A stretch of DNA of 64,000 nt from Alligator mississippiensis (taxonomy: Eukaryota > Chordata > Crocodylia > Alligatoridae), in NCBI RefSeq assembly GCF_030867095.1, contig NC_081833.1, positions 68,909,895 to 68,973,894 of the forward strand, written 5' to 3'. The position numbers and the translations under genes were made by a program. The notes under the pieces are model-generated. The model was given only the letters and a program-made list of their open reading frames with translations. It ran no database searches and was not told where the DNA came from. Positions 1 through 12,045 of this stretch are shown here, piece by piece; the first letter of the stretch is position 1; each line of letters starts with the position of its first letter.

Positions 1-1500
1 ATTATACTTAACTGTTCTCTTTTCCCTGCATATTAAGGCATGTATGAAAGCAAACCTGGTATAATTAGCCTCTACAATGAAGACGCACTCAGGATAGCAA
101 CGTGTAATTTTCTCCTCCCCACCCCCCCAAAAAAAACCTAGCTGAATTTTGTGCGCTATAAATCTGTTTGTGACCCAGGGTGAACTGCCGCTGGTTAAAC
201 TGTGCAATGAGTGAATGATCAGAAATAGAGGAGCTGATGACAAAGGCCTCTTATGTCTTATTCTAGGACCAGATCTTCACCGTCTTGGTCAGCACTGAGC
301 TGGAAAGCCCTGAAACTTGAATATGTCTTTTCAGGTGAAATCAATTCAGCTAAATACCAGGGTAAAACTTCCTTTAGGGAGAAGGCTATAGAAATGGTGG
401 GTCCATGTCTGCTCTGTGATCCCTCAGGCTAGAAGCTGGGGTGCAGTGGGGGAACAAGAGTTTTTAATGAAAAAACAGCTTCAGTTGTGAATGTCTAATA
501 CAGTGCACAAGTGGTAACAGGATGAGAACATTTTGATAGAACTGATGTAGATTTGATGGAAAGGTTATGGCTCTTATTTTTTTTAGAGGGGCCTCTCCCA
601 CTTACTGGAAAAAAAGCATTTTTAATGTTAACATCAAAATAAAGCGCTACAGGGCCTTTTATATCACATCAATTTGGGGTCTATGTTCAAAGAGCCAAAA
701 GAAGTGTTTACAAACATGTGATGTGATAGCTGAAGAGCTTTCAACAAGCTCTTCCCGGGGTTTTTTATGCCTAGCATATCATATGGAGAGGGTGGGCTTT
801 TGGCTAATTTATAGACGCCAGCTGAAATATTTAAGAGCAGCCTTAGCAGGGTCACAACATGATGCATCCATCAGGAGATTTTGCAAATAGCAGAATTTCT
901 TCTTTTTTTTTCTGGCAGCATCAATAAATGTGTTTGATGCACTTTAAAAGTTTAATTAAAACATTATGTTAGCACATTTACAGTAAGTGATAAAAACACT
1001 TTGGAGGTGGTCTTAAAGCCATTGCTGGTTCTGAAATTGCTAGACATGTGCTAATAAATCAGATACAAAGTCCATAAATTGGAATGATTCTCTTTCAGTC
1101 CTGTGCCATTTCACAGATATTAAAGCTGCTTAATTTAATTCCTCAGTAATGTGGAATGTGTACAGCAGCTGACGTGACTTCTTCAGACTGATTGTTTAAG
1201 GTCATATAAACTCAGGCCTTCAGAGCACAGGATACAAATTCCCTCTTATTTTAATGCTGTTTATAATTCAGTTCTCCTTCAATCCCCTAATCAGAAAAGA
1301 AATGTTTATTGTGTGATATTGATATAAAAATAAGTAGGAATTCTAATAAGCATTTGAAAATGTAGTGAAAAAATGTACACTAAGACACAGCCACTGGCAC
1401 TACCAGCCTGTTTTTAAGCAGGCTTTTTAAACTTTAAAATAGGTCTGGTCTTTTAATGCACAGCAGTCATTTTATGCCTCCACAGCATGTGACTATCTAC
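1..1500. other. AT-rich non-coding stretch, no gene recognised
   Basis: No open frame here has protein-like character; the best (567-890, 107 codons) is low in complexity and unlike any family I know. I see no simple repeat beyond short A and T runs. The part from about 880 to 1330 is rich in TAAT/ATTA cores and has no repeat signature, so it looks like single-copy vertebrate intergenic DNA. Whether it is conserved cannot be judged from one sequence. Confidence 0.6.
880..1330. promoter_or_regulatory. candidate conserved non-coding element
   Basis: Block free of recognised repeats with many homeodomain-type cores (TTTAATTAAA near 950, TTTAATTTAATT near 1130, TCATTTTAAT-like runs). Vertebrate developmental enhancers often look like this, but AT-rich neutral DNA can too. 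The call is inference from texture only. Confidence 0.2.
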
Positions 1501-1502
1501 AA

Positions 1503-1789
1503 CAGTGATTCTCAACTAGGGTGTCATGGTATACTCAGGTGTCTTGTGATCCTTTCAGGGTTACCATGGGGTGCTACCAAATCTTATCACTCTTAGGTTT
1601 AGAAACATGGCTCACGAGATAAACCCAGAACTTTCAAATGGAAATCCATAGGTGCGGTCTTTCTGGGTTCTTTGCAACAGAAAAACCGCTCTATTATTTT
1701 TCCATAGTCAAAAAATGAGTGAAAACTCAGAGCTGGCATTTTCTGATGCGTATCTCAAGTCTATCCAGGGGTGCCTTGAGTTTTTACTG
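1503..1789. mobile_element. Charlie-like hAT non-autonomous element (relic)
   Basis: The left end reads CAGTGATTCTCAACTAGGGT and the reverse complement of the right end starts CAGTAAAAACTCAAGGCACC. These are the terminal inverted repeats expected of Charlie-group hAT elements (CAGTG...TTCTCAAC...). The length of 287 bp suits a MITE with no transposase. The flanking 8 bp (atctacaa and tagattat) do not match, so the target duplication has decayed or the ends are slightly misplaced. It looks old. Confidence 0.6.
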
Positions 1790-3490
1790 TAGATTATACT
1801 TCCCACCTTTTTAGACTCAAGTCCATTTTGAGTAGAAATTGGCCTTTCTACCTGATTTCAGGTGATCTTCAAAAATTTGACACCAGCCAACATTCTGGCC
1901 AGGTAGCTTTTGGAGAAATCTCACAAACCAACCCCACTGAAGCCAATAGACTTTTATGGGGCAAGGGTTCACCCATTTATTGCATAGGTAGCATCCTGAA
2001 AGGTAAATAGAAGGGAATGTCTGCCACTTTGATGTTCTTTTAATACCTGCATTGAAAACACAATAATAATAAAAACTTCAGAACAAATTATTCCGATTGG
2101 CTTCTTTGCTTATGTTGGAAATCTTTACTGAATCAAATTAATACTGTATATAAATATCACAATTAGATTTCACCAAGATGAGCAAATAATGAATCTCTCT
2201 TCCTCCGCTAGGAAAGTAGATTTTCTTGAGAAACCTCTGAGTCAGCATTTCCTGCAAGATGAACTTTTTTTTTCCTGACAGTGTCAATAGTTGGGAAGTC
2301 AATGATTTCCAAGGATGTCCCAAATAGCCTGCAATGGGAAAGGTAAAAGTTCACCCATTCTAATGTGTACATAACCTATTTCAGTCATTTTAAACAATAT
2401 GTAACATGAAATACCTGGCTTGGAAAAGTTGACTACATTTCATGTTTCTTAACTTAAAAAAAAATAAATTCCTGGGTGGAAAGTTTGTTTCAGGAGATGG
2501 GAGAAAACTAGACCAGTTAAAGAGGTGATTCTGCAAGCTGCAGAAATAACTTCATAAGCAGTTCCCCTTAAGGAACTGCTTGTGAAGTTTTTGCTGTTCT
2601 GCTTAGACTTTAAACCTTGGAGGCTGTGAACCATTGCTTGGTGCAGAGCTTAGTACAACGAAGTCAGTCTATGATGGGATCGCTGCAATAGAAATAAAAC
2701 ATAAATCATAAGCAAGTTCCTTTATACTAGTGACTCCTGAAGGGAAGCTGAGCAAAAATGTCGCCCTCTATTTTCATGTGTCTTGAACTTGTATCTGTCC
2801 CCTTTCCTGACTGCACTACATTTTTGCCACCAGTGTGAGTTGGAGTGGATTTTCACCTGATGCATTAACAAACCGTCAGCTAAGCTCTCGTTGTGTTGGG
2901 CTGAGAGAGGCAGAAAGATCACCGCTCAATTTTAAGATTCCAGGCTGGATGCGTAGCGGCTGCCATATAAGTAAATCATGAGACTCTCTGGACTTTGTTG
3001 CAACTAAATCCGTGTTGCATTTAGCCTCTAACCCTGCCTTGTGTGTCAGAGGCAAACTGCAAGCCTCTCAGTACCATTATACATTTCTTGGGCTTTAGAG
3101 ACAAAATAATTTATTCTAGGTTCTCAGGCAAATGGCTTTCATTCATTAAAAATGGGCACCAAAATCACAGCTATTTGTCTTAACCTGCCAATTCGTACAG
3201 TCCAGCTCATCTAAGAACTGTCTATCCCAGGCATAAATCAGCCAAATTCAGTTTGCTATATAGACAGCGGAATTAGAACCACTGCATTTCTATGGCTCAT
3301 ATTTTGTGCTGCCTGGTATCATTAATGAGCAAAAGAAAGTGGCAAAGAGGTAAAACATAGCCAGTTTTATTCATCTACAGCAGACCTAGTTTTGATTCTA
3401 ATAGTTGTCAACAGAAACAACAAACCCAGTTGTTGCTACCTGCCAGCAATGAGGGCTTATTAATAAACACAGACAAAATCCTGCCAAGCA
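1790..3490. other. non-coding stretch, no gene recognised
   Basis: Only short shadow frames on both strands. The region around 1900-2000 has a faint resemblance to an old interspersed repeat (gggcaagggttcaccc), too weak to classify. The rest appears to be single-copy AT-rich DNA. Confidence 0.55.
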
Positions 3491-3495
3491 ACAAA

Positions 3496-3576
3496 GTAGT
3501 TTTCAGTAGAAATTAATAATGTGCACTGGAGTAGTTTTCAGGAGAAATTAATTGTGTGCACTTGAGTAGTTTATAG
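3496..3576. repeat. 35-bp tandem duplication, about 2.3 units
   Basis: Units start at 3496, 3531 and 3566, each opening with GTAGTTT. Units 1 and 2 differ at only four or five sites, and unit 3 is a partial of about 11 bp. This is a short minisatellite seed, probably a replication-slippage or local duplication product. No function is suggested. Confidence 0.85.
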
Positions 3577-5735
3577 CACCGTTTGTGAATGGAAGAACAC
3601 TTGTTTCTATATTTAAACACTCAACATCTACAGCAATAGAAAAAAAGACAATAGTTTGGTCAGTCTGGTTGGATGTGCTTCTAATCACTGGAAAATTTAC
3701 TTGAAATATGATTTCATGCTGGTATTTTAAAATATGATATGCATTGATGTTATGCAATATGTTTGAAACTAAAAGGCACTAACTGTAGTAAATCTGAATT
3801 CTTATAATGGATGGGCAGTTTGGTTTAATACACAAAATGCCATACTTCTGTGTTTTACATCAGGATTGTTAAAATGCTCAAATTACATTAAACAGCTTCA
3901 GTTCAGATAAGGATACTTATTTAGAACAAAAATTAAGCATATGCTTAAATCCCAATGAATACCACAGGATTTAAGCATGGTTGAGATGAAGTGTGTGCTA
4001 AGTAAGTGTATAGGTACTCATTCTCCCAGAAGAAACTCTCCTGGGAGGGACGTCTCCCAGGTTGGAGACGGGTTATTTTTCTCTCCAAACTGCCATTTTT
4101 GCTCTGCGAGAAGCTGCTTGAACATTTGCATACTTGTGGTTTCTGCTGGGAGACTAGCAATTCTCCTGGTAGAAACGTAATGCGTATACATGGCTTCAGT
4201 CATGAATATGTAATTTTAAATGATGGTTGCCAGTTCTCCTTCAAGTAAAGGTCATTTTACCTCTCTGGCAATAGCTTTCCCACTATACCCCTATTTTAAG
4301 CTCAATAACAAATTATATGGAAAAACTGTCAGTCTGGCTAAAACAGTATAGAAAATAAGTTTGAATCTACCCAATAGCTACATTCATTACTCACTCAACT
4401 CCACTGTTGAATGAATTACACCAAGGACAAACCTGGCCCATGCTTTTTATTTTAAGTTATAACATCTCCAAAATAGTGCATACCTAGAGATGCTTGTCAT
4501 CTATAGATACCTAAACTGTTTTATTTAGCTATGCATATACATATTATTAATACATAGTTGTAGACAAAGTCTGTTCTTAAGGTAAGCTTAAGGCCTTTAG
4601 GTCTTTTTGAAAAAGTATATTTAGAAATGGCTGTGATGTTTCAAAAATATTGGTTTTGACAAGGCCATTTCATCATTCACTAAGTGGGTTGTGGTGTCAT
4701 CACAAAGTTCTTAACACCATGTCAGTGTAAGTCTATGGAGAAGATGTCAAGATGTCAAAATATTTCAAAAGGGGAAAGAAGTGTCAATGCAGGTCAGCAG
4801 ACATGGTGCTCTGTGGTGGAAACAAGGCAAAAGGATCTATGACTATACCATGCTGCCAGGGTAAGAGGCCTTCAACCCAATGCTGCAATCAATAAAATAA
4901 ATTAAGTACAAAAAGGGGCAACAAAATAAGGTGGAGCTTCCCAAAAGTGAAGCAACTTCAGATTTCAAAAGTGCTACTGTGCTTAAGCGCTAAATCCATT
5001 ATGGGAGGTCTCAAACTACCGAGAGACCAGTGGAGAAATGTTTGGTTCACTCATATGAGTCAAGGACATGGAAAAGTTTACCGGCTCAGTGCTATATTAT
5101 TGCTGCCATGTTGCATATGCAAAGCCCTCCATTCACAAGGAAGAACATTAGAAGGTTCCCTATCACCACTTAATCTGTAATATTTGCAGTGTCTTGCCTA
5201 GGAAGGGGGAAAGTCTTCCTTTTAACTTTCCAGCTGCTTTATGTTGCAGGGACATCACAAATCTTGGGGGGCTACCATGGAAGGAAGGCCCCATATCTTG
5301 TAGCATCGATATACAGTACAGCTCAGGGAATGGGGGCAGCCTTGTTGACAGGTTCTCTGGTGTTGTTTCAAATTCAGTTTTATTAATTTAAACACAATAG
5401 CTTTCTCTCATAAAAGACTCATTATTCACACACATACATATACACAATTTTGGATGAACTCTCCAGAAGTGCATGTGCCCAGACTGAGTAATCCCATAAT
5501 CCTAATGGAGAGATGCTCATTTTTCCTCACTCGTATCACTCGGTATCATTCAATAGCTTCCTTAATCATGGTCACGGTTCAATTTAAGCCCCATTTCTGC
5601 AAATGGAGTACTATGGAGGCACCCAGACGGCAATCTGGAACCCCCAGTGATGCGAATGGGACAGAGAAAACAATTTTCAAAAGCAACGAAGCAATTTAGA
5701 AACCTGCATCCCAATATCAAAAGTGACACAGGTCC
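3577..5735. other. non-coding stretch, no gene recognised
   Basis: No coding signal. The section 4030-4190 gives open frames on both strands, but these come from a locally palindromic sequence (stems around CTCCCAGG/CCTGGGAG at 4040-4061), not from a gene. The rest is AT-rich with no assigned repeat. Confidence 0.55.
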
Positions 5736-5920
5736 CAGCCGATAAAGGTGTTTAGGCACTTAAAAATGTAGATAAGCACCTGTGGGGATTTTCAAAAGCG
5801 CTTTGGTGCCTATCGCCCAAAGGTTAGTTAAGTACCTTTGGAAACCTGGCTCTCAGTGCTTAAATTGCTTTTGAAAGATGCAGGTTGGGAGGTTTTGAAA
5901 ATGATACTCCTTGTCTTTCT
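5736..5920. repeat. old palindromic sauropsid repeat (ATTTTCAAAAGC type)
   Basis: Contains the strings GTGTTTAGGCACTTAAAAAT, GATTTTCAAAAGCGC and AAGTACCTTTGG, arranged so that the left part is roughly the reverse complement of the right. This matches a familiar interspersed repeat in turtles, crocodilians and birds in which TTAGGCACCTAA and TTTTCAAAAG alternate around a central dyad. It is probably a DNA-transposon-derived MITE, strongly decayed. The family name is not certain. Confidence 0.55.
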
Positions 5921-6195
5921 CTTTGTCCTGGTAAATGTTTTAGCACATTATTTGGTGGTGCAAAACTGTACTATAATACCTAAATGAATCTCTCTCTCAA
6001 TTAATTTATCAGAGGAAAATAGAGAGCAAACCCAGCCATTGCATAGCGCAACAAATAAATAGGGAATTGTCAGGGCCTTATTTTTTCCTCATTAGTCTGT
6101 GCTAAAATCTCTCCCATCATTACTATAAGCAAGGTCAGTGAGCACAGCCGTACATGAGTGTGTATTTGCCTTTTGAAGCGGTTTCCAAACAGCGG

Positions 6196-6264
6196 AGCCA
6201 AATTCCCCACTGATGCAATTCTCCAGAAGCCACCCGAATTACCGCAGGGGCGAATTTGGCCTTG
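6196..6264. repeat. short palindromic dispersed repeat
   Basis: The arm at 6196-6223 (AGCCAAATTCCCCACTGATG...) pairs imperfectly with the arm at about 6235-6263 (...GCAGGGGCGAATTTGGCC). The wording 'gccaaattc' / 'gaatttggc' at the ends is typical of an old amniote palindromic repeat. Probably a MITE relic. Confidence 0.5.
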
Positions 6265-6269
6265 TGTAT

Positions 6270-7370
6270 TTTGAATAAATAGTTAACTCTTCTCGGCTTG
6301 AAGAGCGATTATTGAAAAGTTTGCCTCCACATACAAATGCAAATGACAGCCGAAGAACACGTGAATGTTAATCTTTCAAACTAAGTACGTAGACAAATGC
6401 TAGTCATTAGAAACATTTCCGTGCATTTATATTAGGCTGTCCTCTAAAAGACTTTTCAGACAAATATGTCATCAAGATATTCAAAACCATGTAATCTTAT
6501 CCAAAGTTTCATCTATCAACAGTACAGTTTTCATCTCTCGCAGCTGTGTGTCAGAATGTGCAGGCAGATTAGCCAGCTGATAGCAAGGGGGGCGGGGGTG
6601 ATAGAAGAGAGGGGCTCTGTCATCCTTGAAACAAGACATACTGCAGAGGAGAAGAGATTTGTGTTGTTGTTGCTGTTTATTCAAGAGCTCCCCGAGAGCC
6701 TTTCGTAATAGGGCATGAGGGCTGAGGGGGTTGGGATTTGCAAAGACACAATGAGAGCTGGGTACCCAACTCTCTTTGCTTGCCAGTGAGCGTCAGATAC
6801 CCTTTGATAATAGCTTTCCCCAGGAGAATGAAGACTTCTTTCTTGCATATTTGGTGGCTGTGGCATATATCACTTCCTTCCTTTCCCCTCAACGTGAGTC
6901 AGATTTTCTCATTTGTCGGAAACCAAAGTAGCATGCATTAACCCCAAATTAGAGTTAGCCTCCACCCAGCTACACCATTCACCTTCCTCAAAGGGCAAAG
7001 CCACAGATGCATTCCTTCCTCCTGCTGGAGGCTAAAGTGGTGTTAGCAGGGTTGCTTTGTACAAAAAGTTTACCTCAACACTTTTCAGCAAGCAAATCCT
7101 GTTGTTTCAAGGGAAGAGATGAATGATGACATATAAGGGCTTCTGATAAAGATACAAAGAGATGGGACTAAAATATACAATAAAGCCTTGCGAAATGATT
7201 CTGCAATTTAAGATTCAATATGCTGCAGTTGTTGTGCATGAGACAATGCCTATGAATCCATGCATATGAATCCATGCATAATCTCTTGGCTTATTCATTT
7301 TTAAATACATTCCTTCAAGTGAATTTAACATTAGTAAAAAGTATTGGCTTGACAGGACTGGAATACTAGG
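6270..7370. other. non-coding stretch, no gene recognised
   Basis: Several overlapping frames of 60-80 codons appear on both strands at 6466-6941, but none looks like protein. A short purine-rich run (about 6590-6660) is present. No repeat recognised. Confidence 0.55.
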
Positions 7371-7695
7371 CCAGGGTTTTCAAATATGAGGGGAATGGGG
7401 GAGATTTTCAAAAACACAGATGGCAATTAGGTACCTAATCCCCAATGGAAATGACTGTGTATTAAGTAGCTGCAATCTGTGGCTTTAACAATGACTCCTT
7501 GAATACCTGAAGTTAGTCCCCTAAATTCTATATTTAGGCACCCAGATACAAGTGGTCTAATTTTCAGAGGGATTGAGTCAACCCAACCTGTGCTGAAGCC
7601 ATTGACAGCTCTGCAAGCGTTCAGCTCCTCTGAAAATGGATTTGTATGTATTTAGGAACCTAACTTCAGTTATCCAAATTTCAAGTTTTGGCCTT
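7371..7695. repeat. old palindromic sauropsid repeat (ATTTTCAAAAAC type)
   Basis: Shows GGGTTTTCAAATATGAG, GAGATTTTCAAAAACACAGA and AATTAGGTACCTAATCCCC on the left, and ATTTAGGCACCC, TATTTAGGAACCTAAC and TTTCAAGTTTTGG on the right. This is the same dyad-built family as at 5.74 kb, longer but decayed. It is probably a non-autonomous DNA transposon. Confidence 0.55.
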
Positions 7696-8049
7696 GAAAC
7701 CTCTCTTTACAAGACAGATAAAACACAGGTGGCGGCGGTGCCCAGCCAGTGGATCTCCAGCCTATTCTGTGGGTTTCAGTCTCTGGTTACAATGGCCATT
7801 TAGCCCTCATAACCATTGAATCCTCTACTACTCAATGGCTGATGGCTCAATGGCAACAAAGGTATCAATCATGAATGCCAGTTCTGGGATGAGGACATCT
7901 TTCCAGCACAGTGGACTGAGACCACCTAATCTAGTACTAGTCAGGACAATATCCAGAAGGTGCTAACAGTGCCCAGTCATTCCCATCTAACTCTGGCTTT
8001 GTACCAGTTCTTGTTCGAAGAGTTCAAATGCCCAATATATATCTATGCC

Positions 8050-8242
8050 ACATAACAATACAAACACACACATACATACATATATTAAATATATAGAGAT
8101 ATATCTATAGATATATAGAGCTATAGATTTATCTATATATATTTATAGCTATAGATATATAGATAGAGATAGATCTAGCTATATCTATATATTTATGTGT
8201 GTGTATGTGTGTGTATATCTACCTATCTGTGTGTGTAGGTGT
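8050..8242. repeat. compound AT/GATA/GT simple repeat
   Basis: A run of ATACATAC, ATATATAG, TATCTATAGATATA and GTGTGTATGT units with few interruptions. It is a compound microsatellite of about 190 bp with strong self-complementarity (many TATAGATATA/TATATCTATA pairs), so cruciform or slipped structures are possible. Expected to be length-polymorphic. Confidence 0.9.
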
Positions 8243-8970
8243 GTCTGTATTTTTATTTTATATCAGCCTTCATAGCAAATACATCTTTATCACAGGAGCA
8301 CAATGGTTAATCTATCTTTAAACACTCTGTGGCCATGAAAGTTTCTTTTGGCCTGAAGCTTGCCTCAGGATGGCCACAGCCCAGGAAGGATTCTTTTAAT
8401 ATCAGATTTAGGGGAGTGCGGAGAGGGAATGCTAAAGACTGAATCCTTGTTCTACTCAAGTCTCTGGCAACACTCCCATTGTTTCCAATGGGAGAAGGTT
8501 TTGGACCTAGAAAAGCAATCCCTAGGAATCCAACACAGTACCTTTTTTTTTTTCTTGCTTCACTATTTTTAACTCAAAACTAATTTTTAAGCTTAGCATT
8601 TCCGGGCCTTTAGCTCCTCACTTAGAAAAGTGCCTTTGTGTCCTTTTAAAGAGAGTAAAGAAGGAGGAGAAGGCAAGACACTGTTGTTTGATGAAGCAGT
8701 ATGTTGTTTCAAGGCTCGTGTATTCCTTCAGTGTACAGGCTTGGAGCACAGGCTTGGGATCTGACTGCCAGCCACGGTCTGCCGGGTCAAAAAACCACTC
8801 TCTAAAAAGTGCCCTCAGTTTGTATTTGCCTAACAGAAATAACCTGTGTTATCAAATGAGCTGGCATGGCCAAATATTTATTTGCTTGTTAGGTGGTAAT
8901 GGCTTTAGAGCCACTGTTATGGTCTTTTGGGTATGGTGTGAAAGTTATACTGCAGATAGCATAGACATTC
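8243..8970. other. non-coding stretch, no gene recognised
   Basis: Short frames only. The 102-codon frame at 8688-8996 shows no domain, signal or codon pattern that I can support. No assigned repeat. Confidence 0.55.
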
Positions 8971-9036
8971 GTGTACTAAATGATGTACTAATCTAATGGT
9001 TGTGTACTAAATGACGTATTAATCTAATCTAGTGGT
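8971..9036. repeat. 31-35 bp tandem duplication
   Basis: The unit at 8971-9001 (GTGTACTAAATGATGTACTA...) is repeated at 9002-9036 with two substitutions and a small TCTAG insertion near its end. It is a recent-looking local duplication with no further copies. Confidence 0.85.
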
Positions 9037-9650
9037 TCATTACATCCTTAAAAATGAATGCCTTCATATTTAACCCATCCTCAATGTGGGTTGGACTGAC
9101 CTCTCTCTGGACCCATATGCTTAGGGACTCTTTATAGATTGAAAAGGGTGCACAGCAAGTCGTTTTCCTGGACAGCTTCAAACAGAGGGATATGGGATGG
9201 TCCAAGCTGGTATTAGCCTTCCATGTCTCCTCCTGATTCACAGAACATACTCACCTTTGCTGCTCCTCTGTAAGAGGGACTCACGGTCAGCCAGGAGATT
9301 TTGGGAAGGGTGGGGACCAGAGTTGGCATGTGGATACAGAACATACATGGAAAGGTCCTGGTCTCATCGAAACAATGGGGAATCTACAGGGATTGTCTGC
9401 TAGTCCCTAAACCAACTCCACAGTAGGACACACTCGGTATAGGAGGAAATGATGTCCCCCCTGTTATAGGTTATTCCGCAAAAGAGAACAAAATAGCAAC
9501 ATGAGCTGTAAACTCAATAGAAATGAACCTATCCACACACCTAAGAAAGTCTGTATATCTGTTATACTCACAGCTGAAGCTGATATTTCCTCTTTCATTC
9601 ATATTATCAGGCTTTTTTCCCCCCCCCTCTCAGAATGACTGGAGTCAAGG
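9037..9650. other. non-coding stretch, no gene recognised
   Basis: Nothing beyond short frames and a C run (about 9619-9628). No repeat family recognised. Confidence 0.5.
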
Positions 9651-10090
9651 ACGTGGTGTCAGTCTTATCTTTGAATTTCCTGGTTTTTGTCAGTGAGTGT
9701 GTCACAATGGCAATGTTATTAGCTGAGCTGTGCTGATAGGGACAGTGAGATTTTGTTAGACGTCTCAGATTATTAGAAAAGGCCGCGTATGGAATGTGAT
9801 GCGATTGCCGGTACACTTTTCCCTGTGTTCTTCCTTCCTTTTTGATGATGTTTTGATGAAGCCCTTTTCATAGGATAAGGGTACATGATAGATGGCTTTC
9901 CAGTTAAGACATTTATATCCCTCCAGTTGTACTGTATTAGCAGAACTCCACTGGCAGTGCAGTTGCAATTTGCACGTTGCCACCGTAATTAAAACACATT
10001 TCAGTCTAACTCATTACAGATGGAGTCACACTGCACACATTTGCACTGTTGGCCTGTTCCACTCTGTAGTTTGGATCAAAAAACCAAAAA
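9650..10090. promoter_or_regulatory. candidate conserved non-coding element
   Basis: Repeat-free block of mixed composition containing TTGCCGGTACAC, CAGTTGCAATTTGCACG and CCGTAATTAAAACAC, with several retained CpG and TAAT cores. The mix of CpG survival and homeodomain-like cores is what I would expect of a vertebrate enhancer. Sequence texture is the only evidence. Confidence 0.25.
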
Positions 10091-11810
10091 AAGCCTAGTC
10101 CTGTGTATAGTCAGAGTGATGAAAAAACATCAGAAGTGCTTTAGGGTGAGTGTCCTACATTATACCAGGCGAGAGAGAGAACATAAGTTCAAGAAAGCAG
10201 ATTGATCTCTTGATTACTGGGGACCGTCTGTGCCCGAGAGTTTCTGCATTGCTATCCTTTCTCGCCCTGTGAGGCTGACTCTGCTGTTATAACGAGAGAA
10301 GCTGCAGCTTAGGAAGATGCCAGGCACTTAAAGGAAAATCCAAGTGGCTGATTTAGGTGGTTGAAGCTGAGAGGCTGTCTGTGAGATATGGACAACCCAC
10401 TTCTCACCAGGAGGTACTTCAGTCCAGCAGGGACCACTTGAAGACTTGAAAGAAAATTGGTGTTGCTGGAAGACGTGGCCTGGAGAGATGATGAAATGGA
10501 GGCTGCAAGGAAACGCAAAGAGATTTCTTCAAAGATTTGTCCCAACCCCCAGCAGGGAAAGAAATGCTTCTGCTACAAGAGAGTCTGATGAGAAAAGCTA
10601 TTTGCCACTGAAATATAATTTAAAAAATATACTTAATAACAATTAGCACCACCAGCCTATACTATCCACTTATCTAAACTGCTTGTGGATTATTTACTTT
10701 CTACCCACTAACCTACCCACTAATTTCCACACAAAAAAAGACACAGGTCAGGCTTTTGCTACCAGAATTAGGTATTTTACTACCAGACAAAGATGAGCCA
10801 GAATGGTTATCAAGAAAAATAAGGGAGCCAGAAAGAACTGGGAAATCTTAGACATTGTATTAAAACAACAGTTTTTTGGGTGTTTGATTTACTATTCAAC
10901 CGTGCACAGCTGCTGCTTGAGAAATAGGAAACATGCCAAGGGAAAGGGAGCAGGGGGAAAAAAAGACAGAGAGGGGAAAGAAAGGATGTCTTCAGAATTA
11001 ACTAGTTAACCAGATCTGAAAATGATGATGACTAACCCACTCTGTAAAGCCACTGGTGAGTTCTTCATCTGACTGTGCTCACCCATGCATGGGACATACA
11101 GCCCATATGAGGAAGTAAGCTCTTTTAGTGGCTTTTAGGTAAGATTAAGAACCACTCTATTTCTGACTAACCCTGAAGGCACCTGAAGTCTGCAGGTGCT
11201 TGATTTTTTTTCAAATGAAACATGCTCAAGGTGCTGAAAGCTTTGCTTCCAAATATATTCCAGAGTAGTTCAGTCTGGATGGTGCTGAGCAGTTAGGAGC
11301 CCAGCTCATGCCTAAGGTCAGAGCATGATTTGCAAACTAGACATTTCTTTTGAAAGGAAGGGCTCAAGTGAGTAAGTCTTAGTGAAGGTTCATGGTCATA
11401 AATCTTGATTGGAGTGAGGCGTTTCCCTGTCATCTGGGGTAAGGCACCTAAATCTCTGAGAAGCATAGGAGGTATGAGTATTTCCTCTATTGGCCTGCTC
11501 AGGGAGTCCTTGCTGAACAGGCTGGCTTCTATGTAATCCGTAGGGACCTAACCCTCCCCATGCATTGTATAGCGAGATGAGGACTTCTTTTAGGGCTGTT
11601 GATTCTACAAGGTGCCTAAAAGGAACTGACACATTGAGCCTTTGTGAATCCAGCCCTTAAACCCTGTGCAGTGGCTTACACACCTTCTTCATTAGAAAGA
11701 TGGGTTTCCCTCTGTCACCAGCTCCTAGCTTGTAATCTGACTCTCAGTGCTTCCATTTTTAGCTCTGTATTGCTCTGAAGGACCCATAGGTTGACTTTAT
11801 ACTACTCACT
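10091..11810. other. non-coding stretch, no gene recognised
   Basis: Frames of 60-78 codons on both strands lack protein character. No repeat, hairpin or simple-repeat array stands out except short A-rich runs near 10620 and 10730. Confidence 0.55.
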
Positions 11811-12045
11811 GGGTGCATCTACACAAGATGCTAACTGCACAGTAGCCTAAATCTACTGCACAGTAGCATGCAGGACAAAAACCATGCTAATATGCTACTG
11901 TGCAGTAGTATTAGGCTACCGTGCAGTTAGCATCACTAAAAAGCCATGTGCCAATGCTACTGTGCAGTAGTGCCAGCTTGGTTATACAAGTCCTAAACTT
12001 AAGGCACCATAACTATGGTGCATTCATGAATGTGTAGATGAGCCC
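11811..12045. mobile_element. MITE copy 1 (CTACTGTGCAGTAG palindrome family)
   Basis: 235 bp bounded by inverted ends: left GGGTGCATCTACAC, right GTGTAGATGAGCCC (reverse complement GGGCTCATCTACAC). It is flanked by the 3-bp direct repeat ACT (11808-11810 and 12046-12048). The interior is built from repeated dyads such as CTACTGTGCAGTAG and its variants, at least five of them. It has no coding capacity. Two more copies lie at 35.9 and 44.7 kb. A 3-bp target duplication points to PIF/Harbinger-like mobilisation. Published crocodilian MITEs of the Chompy type are a possible match, which I cannot verify here. Confidence 0.8.

Noticed and set aside
8050-8242. Cruciform or origin-like AT-rich element
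   Set aside because: A compound microsatellite accounts for it. No other origin features.
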